DNA of 58,102 bases from Sulfurovum sp. (GTDB lineage: Bacteria; Campylobacterota; Campylobacteria; Campylobacterales; Sulfurovaceae): contig JALUXB010000086.1 of NCBI GenBank assembly GCA_027019175.1, forward strand, positions 1 through 58,102. Reading direction: 5' to 3'. Under the pieces are notes generated by a model. That model had not been told where the DNA came from. It saw only the letters and a list, made by a program, of their open reading frames with translations, and searched no databases. Made by a program: the position numbers and the translations under genes. Positions 50,023 through 58,102 of the stretch are shown one piece after another (position 1 is the first letter of the stretch; every line of letters begins with the position of its first letter).

Positions 50023-51701
50023 GCCTGCTCTCCGTCAAATAGTGTCGGCTGCGGCACTGCCGGCTTAGGCACATCCTTGTCAATGTAGATAGACTGCGTA
50101 GGGTATGCCAGGAAGATATCGTTTTCCGCCTGAATACGCTCAATGATCTCCATGGAAATAGTACTGCGAAGTGTCAGTGTCGCATAGGCATTGGTATGGT
50201 ACCAGGCAGATATCTTAATACCGTAAGGTTCAATGAAACTGTAGATACGCGGCTCGACATTGGTATTCTTCATACTGTACTGGCTGCGCAGTTTGTTGAG
50301 CTGTTTCCGGGTGATATCGGTATATCCCTTGGAGTATTTCTTTGTTACCTCTTTGGCAATGGTACTTGCTTTGCTTGCATTGGAGTCAAACGTAATGGTA
50401 AAATCAATACCATCCCAGACCGTCTTCAACCCTGCATGTGAATAATTGGCGATCATATCGGTAAAGACGTAGTTGTTCGGCACAAAGATGATACGTCCTG
50501 CCCTGCGGTTATGCATGTAGGTTGTCAGCGTGATGTCTTCCTGAATGGTCATACGCAGGAGTGAAATATCTACCACATCACCCACATACTCCATACCGTT
50601 ACGCACAAACTTTACACGGTCTCCTACGTGAATTGCACCCCCAATGATGATGACAAACCACCCCATAATAGACATAAACCAGTCTTTCATGGCAATGGCG
50701 ATACCTGCAGAGGCAAATCCCAAGATGGTGACAAGATAGCTGACATTCTCAATATAGGCAAAGAGCAGCACAAGTACCAGCAGTGTAATGAAGGTAAAGT
50801 TAAGTGCCTTGTTGATCGTATAGAAACGGTCATTGTCCGACATATAGCGGCGTACCAGATATTTAATAAAGAAAATAATGATCAGGAAAACAAGTATGAT
50901 AATACCGATCGTCGTTGCTTTCTCTACCTCTTTTTTGATATCGGCACGCAGATTGAGCATAATCTCGTCAAGTTTTTTGGTATAGACATTCTGCGTCGTT
51001 TTAAAGATCTCCACTACCGGGGTGAACGTATTGATCTGGTCGATCGTATCTTGCAGCTCTTTCCGGTACTTCAGACTGTCCGGTCTGGCTTCGATGAGGG
51101 TATGCAGAATCCGCTCTTTTTCTTTGAGCTCCTGCATGACCTGCTGAATGGAGAGGTACCGGTCGTTATACTCTTTGGCATCATTTTTCAGCTTTTCTAT
51201 GAAGGAGAGCGCCGAAATAATGGCAAGCGGATTCTGCACAACAGGGATCTCTCCTACCGCCGGCGGTGTAAGGAATTTTTTAAACGGATCTTCTTCATAC
51301 TCTTTAAGCAGCTGCAGTTTGCCAAGCAGGATCTTCTTTTTGTTGCGAAGTTCCTTGAGTATCTCACGCTGTTGTTTATTGAGTAAACGCCGATGAGAAA
51401 GTTTTTCCAATTCATCGATCTTTTTGTCAAGTACCGTTTCCTGCTTTTTGAGCTCTTTGTACACATGGTAATTGCTGTAGATCTTTGACCAGATATTGTT
51501 TTCTTTAAGCTGAACATCCAAATGCTCTTTTTCGCTGATCAGCTGTGACAATGTTTCAACATGTTTTTTAATGCTCTGATCCGGCTTTTGTATGACTGGT
51601 GCCGGTACACTCTCACCTGCCCGGTTCTCTCCTGTGGCAAACGCTACAGTCAGTCCCATTACTGTAAGCAGCAGTACAATGTGCAGGGAGCGAAAGGTCA
51701 T
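50019..51701 (-). CDS. MscS-family mechanosensitive channel with coiled-coil N-terminus
   Basis: 560 aa with a signal peptide (MTFRSLHIVLLLTVMGLTVA), a long charged coiled-coil periplasmic region (about 45-240), four transmembrane helices (about 265-370) and the MscS beta domain (VGDRVKFVRNGMEYVGDVVDIS core VGDRVKFVRNG). The pore helix GFASAGIAIAMKDWFMSIMGW differs from the Gly/Ala-rich pore of E. coli MscS, so gating may differ. The start overlaps the aroB stop as ATGA. Confidence 0.9.
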   Translation of the reverse strand: MTFRSLHIVLLLTVMGLTVAFATGENRAGESVPAPVIQKPDQSIKKHVETLSQLISEKEHLDVQLKENNIWSKIYSNYHVYKELKKQETVLDKKIDELEKLSHRRLLNKQQREILKELRNKKKILLGKLQLLKEYEEDPFKKFLTPPAVGEIPVVQNPLAIISALSFIEKLKNDAKEYNDRYLSIQQVMQELKEKERILHTLIEARPDSLKYRKELQDTIDQINTFTPVVEIFKTTQNVYTKKLDEIMLNLRADIKKEVEKATTIGIIILVFLIIIFFIKYLVRRYMSDNDRFYTINKALNFTFITLLVLVLLFAYIENVSYLVTILGFASAGIAIAMKDWFMSIMGWFVIIIGGAIHVGDRVKFVRNGMEYVGDVVDISLLRMTIQEDITLTTYMHNRRAGRIIFVPNNYVFTDMIANYSHAGLKTVWDGIDFTITFDSNASKASTIAKEVTKKYSKGYTDITRKQLNKLRSQYSMKNTNVEPRIYSFIEPYGIKISAWYHTNAYATLTLRSTISMEIIERIQAENDIFLAYPTQSIYIDKDVPKPAVPQPTLFDGEQA

Positions 51702-52750
51702 CGCTTTGCTCCAAACTGCGCCAATACACGCTTGACTGCTGTCTCATCGAGATCTTTGACAATTTTGTGATCTCCAATGCCTTTAGGAAGAATGAACTTG
51801 ATGCTGTTATTGGCACTTTTTTTGTCCAGGAAAAAGTGCTCATAAAAGTCGTCGATATTCTCAATGACATAATCGGTAGGAAGCGCATACTTTTCAAGTA
51901 CTGCTTTAACCTCCTGCGCCTCTTCCGGCTCCATCAGACCCAGCTCGACTGCCAGTGCATTTGCCATGACCATTCCGATGGCAACTGCTTCCCCGTGCAG
52001 GTAGGTTGTGTAGTCTGTTTCATTCTCTACAACATGTCCAAAAGTATGTCCATAGTTGAGCACAGCACGGATACCTGCCTCTTTCTCATCCTGGTTAACT
52101 ACCCATGCCTTGAGTTCTACACTGCGTCTGATTGCCTCTTTGAGCTGTACCTCATCACGCAAGTCTGCTGTTTTGAGGAAATCAAAGTAGGCTCTGTCAA
52201 ACATCACTGCCATTTTGACGATCTCAGCCACACCTGCGGCAAATTCTCTTTTGGGCAGTGTTTCAAGAAAAGCCGGATCAATATAGACCGCTTTGGGCTG
52301 ATAGAATGCCCCTATCAGGTTTTTGCCGTATTTGTTGTTCACACCGGTTTTGCCGCCCACACTTGCATCGACCTGGCTGAGCAGCGTAGTAGGAATCTGA
52401 ATGAAATCGATCCCGCGCTGGTAAAGACTTGCGGTAAAGCCTGTCATATCACCAATGACACCGCCTCCAAAAGCAATGAGCAGCGACTTTCGATCCAGTT
52501 TATGCTCAAAACATTCATCGAGGATCTGCTCAACAGTCTGCAATGTTTTATACTGCTCTCCATCAGGAACCGTTACTACATGCAGCTCTTTTGCTTCAAG
52601 ATTTTGAAGCAGGGTATCAAGGTGAAATCCGGCTACGGTCGGATTGGTGACTACCACTACTTTAGTATCAAAAGAGAGTTTTGGAAGGGCATCAATGGTA
52701 ATGTCATATCTGACAGGCTTGGGAGGGAGAAGTTCAATAGGGACGATCAT
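51698..52750 (-). CDS. aroB: 3-dehydroquinate synthase
   Basis: 350 aa from the ATG at 52750; a TTG three codons earlier is less likely. It makes 3-dehydroquinate from DAHP in the shikimate pathway. VTVPDGEQYKTLQTV, FGGGVIGDMTGFTAS, the metal-site motifs ELIVK-like AGVAEIVKMAV, and LNYGHTFGHVVE and HGEAVAIGM with zinc-binding histidines are all present. It overlaps mscS by 4 nt. The 81-bp gap upstream separates it from the COG3400 gene. Confidence 0.95.
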   Translation of the reverse strand: MIVPIELLPPKPVRYDITIDALPKLSFDTKVVVVTNPTVAGFHLDTLLQNLEAKELHVVTVPDGEQYKTLQTVEQILDECFEHKLDRKSLLIAFGGGVIGDMTGFTASLYQRGIDFIQIPTTLLSQVDASVGGKTGVNNKYGKNLIGAFYQPKAVYIDPAFLETLPKREFAAGVAEIVKMAVMFDRAYFDFLKTADLRDEVQLKEAIRRSVELKAWVVNQDEKEAGIRAVLNYGHTFGHVVENETDYTTYLHGEAVAIGMVMANALAVELGLMEPEEAQEVKAVLEKYALPTDYVIENIDDFYEHFFLDKKSANNSIKFILPKGIGDHKIVKDLDETAVKRVLAQFGAKR

Positions 52751-52831
52751 GCGTGTCAACCTTGCTCGATAATAATTTGCTTTATTTTATCTTATATGCA
52801 CTTAAATCCCGGGGTGCCGGTCACAGCAGCC

Positions 52832-54265
52832 CTAATGCTCTTCATCCGTTGCATACGGTACAAGCAGTTTGGGGTGCTTGTTGCTGGTCAGCAAAAAGTC
52901 CTTGATATGCGTAGATACCAGTTTCCAGAGTGACGCACCGTGCATATTCTTTTCAAAAGGAGCAATTTGAAGAATGTTGTCCATCTGGGCAAGTTCTCTG
53001 ACAGGGTTGGAGACTTTCTGTTCGATCTTTATCTCCATGGAAAAAATATGTGCAAGCGTCTCATAGTGTTCAATAATGATTTTCTTGCTTTCAAACTCAC
53101 CTTCCGGATCAAAATCACACAGAGAAAGTTCCAGTCCCAAAGATTCAGATACATCAAAAGCTGTCGAGGAGATCGATTCCATTTTCTGTTCATTCTCCAT
53201 CAGTACCACACTTCTTTTAATGTTGTAAAGACGTTGTTGACCAAAGAGATAGACTACTTTTTTCAGTAAATAAAGCGTCTGCTGCATTGTACCGGAGAGG
53301 AAGCTTTCACGGCTGGCAAGTACAAGCCCGACATCCTGTTCCTGAATATCGTACTCAATAAGGTGTTCCACACTGCTGTTGTCATAGCAGACAGAAACGT
53401 TGACATGTTCATTCTCATACGACTTTATTTTTTCAATAAGACCAAAGTCATTGGGATGAAGAATACGTACAAAAAGATGCCTGTTCTCAAGCTTTTCAAG
53501 CATATACAGACTCTCTTCGAGATAAAGGATGGCATGTTCTTTGTCAAACCGGAGATCAAGCAGCAGGTAAAGCTCTTTTCCAAAGGGTTCGGGGAAAAGC
53601 CCGATACGCTTGTTGATCGTTTTATAGACACCGTCGAGCACGAGCGGTTTCCCAACAATAAGCAGCGTGTCATTTGGAAGAATTGTCGTCGCATTGGTAG
53701 GCAATATCTGCTTTTCCTTGCGGTAGATCGCAGCGATTTTCCACTTTCGCTGCAAAATCGAACCGACATGACGAAAGGCAAAGGTACTCCCAAAAGGTAC
53801 CAGCACTTCCATGATCTCCCCTTTGCCAAGCCCGACATTCTGGGCAACGACCGGTACATTGGGCAAATGGTCGTAAAGGTGTGCCGCTATCAGTTCATCG
53901 ACATTGAGTACCGTGATGTTCTTGTCATCTTTGCCAATCTCATCATCATCCCAGGGATTGACCAGCACAATGCGGATCTTGTCATCGACAAGCCGTACAT
54001 TTTTTAATACATAGTGTGCATCTTCATGCGCCTGCACAATAATAAATACCTGTACAAACATTGTTTCAGACATAATATGTTTGATTCTGGCATAACTGGT
54101 AGGGTCAGCTTTGATAAGCGTAATATTCTTACCCATTTTTTCCGGTGTAGAATCTTCATGGAAACAGGTGACGTAATAGTGGTTTTCCGATACACGCTTG
54201 CGTCCGACCCACTCAATAAAATGTCTTGCAATGCTGCCGTCGGCAAGTATCAGTATGTTCTTCAT
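52832..54265 (-). CDS. COG3400-type protein with TrkA-N/TrkA-C-like domains
   Basis: 477 aa. The N-terminus MKNILILADGSIARHFIEWV is a Rossmann-like nucleotide fold. Residues about 145-215 look like a TrkA-C ligand domain (MEVLVPFGSTFAFRHVGSI, NDTLLIVGKP), and the remainder contains a second Rossmann-like part (LYLLLDLRFDKEHAILYLEES core). No transmembrane helix is present. It may regulate a potassium or other ion channel, but no partner channel is beside it. It is divergent from tgt and likely heads the aroB operon. Confidence 0.78.
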   Translation of the reverse strand: MKNILILADGSIARHFIEWVGRKRVSENHYYVTCFHEDSTPEKMGKNITLIKADPTSYARIKHIMSETMFVQVFIIVQAHEDAHYVLKNVRLVDDKIRIVLVNPWDDDEIGKDDKNITVLNVDELIAAHLYDHLPNVPVVAQNVGLGKGEIMEVLVPFGSTFAFRHVGSILQRKWKIAAIYRKEKQILPTNATTILPNDTLLIVGKPLVLDGVYKTINKRIGLFPEPFGKELYLLLDLRFDKEHAILYLEESLYMLEKLENRHLFVRILHPNDFGLIEKIKSYENEHVNVSVCYDNSSVEHLIEYDIQEQDVGLVLASRESFLSGTMQQTLYLLKKVVYLFGQQRLYNIKRSVVLMENEQKMESISSTAFDVSESLGLELSLCDFDPEGEFESKKIIIEHYETLAHIFSMEIKIEQKVSNPVRELAQMDNILQIAPFEKNMHGASLWKLVSTHIKDFLLTSNKHPKLLVPYATDEEH

Positions 54266-54276
54266 TTATGCCCTAA

Positions 54277-55613
<1,337 letters not shown>

Positions 55614-55659
55614 CAGCATTATCTCTATCATCCATTTTCTATCCTGACTATATAACCTT

Positions 55660-56853
55660 CTAGTACAAAAATCCAAACAACCACAGTGGTATTTTATGCT
55701 GAAATCCTATTTCAATACCATCTGACACCACATAAGAGTTATTCAAATCTTTTATCTGTTTGAAGCCTTTGTCCTTCCCCCCAATCTCAAATGTATATTG
55801 TCCATCCACCACAAAATCTCCTTTTTTCGGATAACTCAGTGTATGTCCTACTGATAGCATATTCAAAAAATACTCCTCCCTTATGGTACCCACTTCACTC
55901 TCTTGGCAATAGCAGTTGTTCAGATTTGGATTGTTCAAGTAGAGTTTTGCAGGTTTTGAGAATATGGTATCACCTTTGCTTTTTGCCTCAAGCCGGCTAA
56001 AGATATTTCCCAAAGTCAGGTAATGTATATACTGATAGAGTGTTTTTCGGTTGATGCCTATCTTCTGCGCCAATGATGTAAGATTCAGCTCATAGGGTTT
56101 AGAGGCACAGATATAGGCAGTCAACTGTTTAAGTTTGTGAATATTTGAGGGCTCAATATTGAAAATAATAGGCAGATCGCTCTCAATAACGGTATTGATC
56201 GTCTCCTCAAGTTTGATACAGTAATTCTCTTTTGCCTCAAAGTAAAACGGGTAGTACCCCACACGCAAATACTCTTTAAAATGTTCAAGAGGTTTGATTT
56301 CTCGTACTATCTCTTTAGCGATTGGAACATGATTGTCCAAAATTTCATGAAGTGGATAGGTGGGGAACGATTTACCCAGCTTAAATGCCAAAAACTCTCT
56401 AAAACTGAGCCCTTGAAGTCTATATATCATGGCTCTGCGGCTCAAATCAGCTTTTTTATGCTCCAAAACAATGGCACTACTGCCACTGAATATTACCCTA
56501 ATATCCAAAAAGTCATAGATCTCCTTTAGTTCCACCTCGAAATCTTTATATTTGTGTATCTCATCTATGACCAGTACTTTCCCGCCGATATTATAAAAAT
56601 CTTCCGCTATATCAAACAGCTTCATATTACTTGTGGTAATGCTGTCTACACTGAAATAGAGTTTCTTCTCTTCATCGATATCGAGTGATTGAAGATACTG
56701 AAGCAAAAAGGTCGTTTTGCCAATTCCTCTCGCCCCTATGAGACCGATCAATCTTTCATTAAAATCTACCACATCAAAAAAATATCTTTTGTACGATATG
56801 TTTTCTATTTTCTTATAGATATACAACTGTTTCCTGAAGAGAATTTCTAACAT
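55660..56853 (-). CDS. AAA+ ATPase with DUF4143-type C-terminal domain
   Basis: 397 aa from the ATG at 56853 (MLEILFRKQLY); an in-frame start ten codons earlier is possible. Walker A GARGIGKTT (about 40-48) and Walker B VLVIDEIHKYKDFE (about 93-106) are present, with sensor motif VIFSGSSAI. A winged-helix-like segment (SLAQKIGINRKTLYQYIHYL, core LAQKIGINRKTL) precedes the nuclease-like C-terminal domain (FVVDGQYTFEIGGKDKG). Such proteins are frequent, mobile and of unknown role. The gene is clearly AT-richer than its neighbours and rich in AAA/TTT codons, suggesting recent acquisition. Confidence 0.82.
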   Translation of the reverse strand: MLEILFRKQLYIYKKIENISYKRYFFDVVDFNERLIGLIGARGIGKTTFLLQYLQSLDIDEEKKLYFSVDSITTSNMKLFDIAEDFYNIGGKVLVIDEIHKYKDFEVELKEIYDFLDIRVIFSGSSAIVLEHKKADLSRRAMIYRLQGLSFREFLAFKLGKSFPTYPLHEILDNHVPIAKEIVREIKPLEHFKEYLRVGYYPFYFEAKENYCIKLEETINTVIESDLPIIFNIEPSNIHKLKQLTAYICASKPYELNLTSLAQKIGINRKTLYQYIHYLTLGNIFSRLEAKSKGDTIFSKPAKLYLNNPNLNNCYCQESEVGTIREEYFLNMLSVGHTLSYPKKGDFVVDGQYTFEIGGKDKGFKQIKDLNNSYVVSDGIEIGFQHKIPLWLFGFLY

Positions 56854-57072
56854 TTTAATCCTTTTGTATAGTAGAAACAACAATATTCTATCTTTTTGTT
56901 TCTTAAAGTATATTATACAAGGTTACAATCAAGACTTTGAAATAGAATAAAAAGCAAATTTTCAAGGCAGACAACATCATAAAACACAATCCATTATGAA
57001 ATGCAACCCAGGTTACATGACTTCAAACAAAAGTACGGTATGATTTCACAAAATAATTCAAAAGGATAGACC

Positions 57073-57336
57073 ATGAGTCACAGACACAAAGCGAAAATTG
57101 AAAAAGTATTCGAGCACCCTATCTCTACCAACATAGATGTAAAAAAACTGATTGCCGCATTGGAACATTACGGTGTTACGGTAGAGCAGACAAAAAAACA
57201 TAAAGCAAAACTCTTCTACAAAGAGAGCGAATTCGTTCTGCCGCTTCCGCACGGTGATCACCTGACCAAAGACGAAGTTGTTATGCTGCGCCACTGGCTT
57301 GAAGAGATCGGCCTTACGCCTGACACTGTCGAGTAG
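57073..57336 (+). CDS. HicA-like small protein
   Basis: 87 aa. VKKLIAALEHYGVTVEQTKKHKAKLFYKESEFVLPLPHG (short blocks KKLIAALEHYGV, KHKAKLFYKES and VLPLPHG) and KDEVVMLRHWLEEIGL match the alpha-beta-beta-beta-alpha layout of HicA mRNA interferases, with a His in the usual catalytic strand region. No hicB-like antitoxin gene follows: the next gene is convergent. It may be an orphan or a non-toxin RNA-binding relative. AAAAGGATAGACC precedes the ATG, and TATGAT (57039-57044) is a possible -10 box. Confidence 0.6.
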   Translation: MSHRHKAKIEKVFEHPISTNIDVKKLIAALEHYGVTVEQTKKHKAKLFYKESEFVLPLPHGDHLTKDEVVMLRHWLEEIGLTPDTVE

Positions 57337-57340
57337 GCAC

Positions 57341-57706
57341 TTACTTACCCAAAATCCACTCCCGCGCCTCTTTTCTCTCGGCGTAGGGAAACTCTTTCAC
57401 TTCTGCAGCAACAAAATGTGAACCTATTTTTTCGGCAAACGTACCTATGGGTGAATCGGTCACAAATGCAAGTTTCTTCACCTTTTTGTGATGATTTTTA
57501 ATGAACTTCAAATGTTCAGCCAATGCGGAGAAGTCGTCCCAGCCGGGGAAGCTCTCTGCGGCAATCATCAGACCGGAGAGTTTACCGTGTTCGGCAATAA
57601 ACGGATCGATCACTTTTACTGCTGTTTCAAAATCTTCCTCTTTCAATGGCCCATCGGGCTCCAGTGTTACAACGGCTTCCTCTTTATCAAGTGTAATACT
57701 AAGCAT
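57341..57706 (-). CDS. SpoIIAA-like (STAS-fold) protein
   Basis: 121 aa. VVTLEPDGPLKEEDFETAVKVID (core LEPDGPLKEEDF), SGLMIAAESFPGWDDFSALAEH (core AAESFPGWDDFSAL) and KLAFVTDSPIGTFAEKIG are typical of the SpoIIAA-like/DUF3478 family. The role is unknown. It has its own promoter (TATAAT on the minus strand, 57752-57747) and AAAGGGGC before the ATG. It is only distantly similar to the family member at 35839-36201. Confidence 0.85.
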   Translation of the reverse strand: MLSITLDKEEAVVTLEPDGPLKEEDFETAVKVIDPFIAEHGKLSGLMIAAESFPGWDDFSALAEHLKFIKNHHKKVKKLAFVTDSPIGTFAEKIGSHFVAAEVKEFPYAERKEAREWILGK

Positions 57707-57777
57707 AAATGCCCCTTTATAGTGTTTTGATTGTTGTCGTCAAGAGATTATAACACATAATAATTAATGATAAAATA

Positions 57778-58102
57778 TTATTTTTTCTTTTTTACATAGG
57801 GTACTTTTGCTGATGGAGTTGATTTTGAAGTTCTGTCAAGATGGACATCCTGGTCATCAAAGAAGATATCAGCTTTGAAGGCTTTGACCACACGCCTTTT
57901 CTCCACACCGCCCAGAAAAAAAGCTTCATCCACACGTACTCCCCAGGCATCAAACGTGCGTATGACACGTTCGAACGTTGAGAAATTGCGGGCAGTAATA
58001 AGGGCTGTTTTGATGGGTGCCTTCTCCATGGGGAAGCACTGCTGAATCTGGGAAATAACTTTGAGAAGTCTGGCAAAGGGACCTTTGGGAAGCGGCTTTT
58101 TG
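57778..58102 (-). CDS. 5'-nucleotidase (PF06189-like), C-terminal part only
   Basis: The frame is open to the right edge; 107 residues and the stop are visible. IKTALITARN (about 28 residues after the edge), FDAWGVRVDEAFFLGGVEK (core DEAFFLGG) and DIFFDDQDVHLD are the C-terminal motifs of the cytosolic 5'-nucleotidase family, in which FFDDQ supplies metal ligands. It would dephosphorylate nucleoside monophosphates. The C-terminus is lysine-rich (PYVKKKK). The N-terminal catalytic part is outside the window. Confidence 0.85.
   Translation of the reverse strand, partial: KKPLPKGPFARLLKVISQIQQCFPMEKAPIKTALITARNFSTFERVIRTFDAWGVRVDEAFFLGGVEKRRVVKAFKADIFFDDQDVHLDRTSKSTPSAKVPYVKKKK

Noticed and set aside
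57073-57706. A hicAB toxin-antitoxin pair at 57.1-57.7 kb
   Set aside because: The gene next to the HicA-like one is on the opposite strand and is SpoIIAA-like, not an antitoxin.

Overview
The window looks like a chromosome segment of a Campylobacterota (epsilonproteobacterial) bacterium, probably a free-living sulfur or hydrogen oxidiser of the Sulfurovum/Sulfurimonas kind. The evidence is the mix of genes: a non-classical succinate dehydrogenase or fumarate reductase (SdhABE), a DUF4492-cydAB cytochrome bd operon, the epsilon-type biotin esterase BioV, a MagIII-type DNA glycosylase, an FtsH-like ATPase lacking the protease site, and short AT-rich spacers with clear TATAAT boxes. The assignment rests on gene recognition only; no database was searched. 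Gene density is very high, there is no gap over 300 bases without a gene, and I saw no rRNA, tRNA, CRISPR array or insertion sequence.

Region by region. (1) 1-10.6 kb, minus strand: one tight glycogen/alpha-glucan operon, glgP-pgm-pgi-CBM48 protein-nucleotidyltransferase/mutase fusion-GH57-GH57; the last gene runs off the left edge. (2) 10.8-13.9 kb, plus: cytochrome bd oxidase flanked by two small membrane proteins. (3) 13.9-21.9 kb: a stress and envelope cluster with DUF202, a ferritin-like/VIT1 metal transporter, two YfdX paralogues, a Lys/Glu-rich periplasmic protein, CrcB with DUF190, MscS, MarC and HdeD. (4) 22-28.8 kb: a hypothetical protein, thiL, a cysteine-stripped relative of SdhB fused to an SdhE-like domain, then sdhA-sdhB-sdhE. 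(5) 28.8-36.2 kb: mixed genes, including a rhodanese, patatin, ICMT-like methyltransferase, DUF819, a tyrosine-rich lipoprotein, dipeptide epimerase, SulP and a SpoIIAA-like protein. (6) 36.2-41.9 kb: a TetR regulator with two matching palindromic operators, divergent from a cassette of LolA-like carrier, two LolC/E-like permeases, a LolD-like ATPase and a beta-barrel protein. (7) 41.9-45.5 kb: periplasmic rhodanese, an SDR-mogA-small protein operon and an AI-2E family transporter. (8) 45.5-54.3 kb, minus: an overlapping housekeeping operon, COG3400-aroB-mscS-mtaB-ftsH-like-bioV-nudix-magIII, divergent from tgt. (9) 55.6-58.1 kb: an AT-rich DUF4143-type ATPase, a HicA-like small protein, a SpoIIAA-like protein and the end of a 5'-nucleotidase gene.

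How the genes work together: the left operon would phosphorolyse glycogen to glucose-1-P and pass it through Pgm and Pgi to fructose-6-P, while the GH57 enzymes trim or rearrange the short glucans. Cytochrome bd and SdhABE are respiratory modules. The 13.9-21.9 kb genes point to defence against acid, fluoride, osmotic and metal stress. The items most worth a second look are the redox-dead SdhB/SdhE-like fusion next to sdhABE, the TetR-controlled Lol-like export cassette, the protease-dead FtsH paralogue, and the nucleotidyltransferase with a degenerate phosphomutase half inside the glycogen operon.
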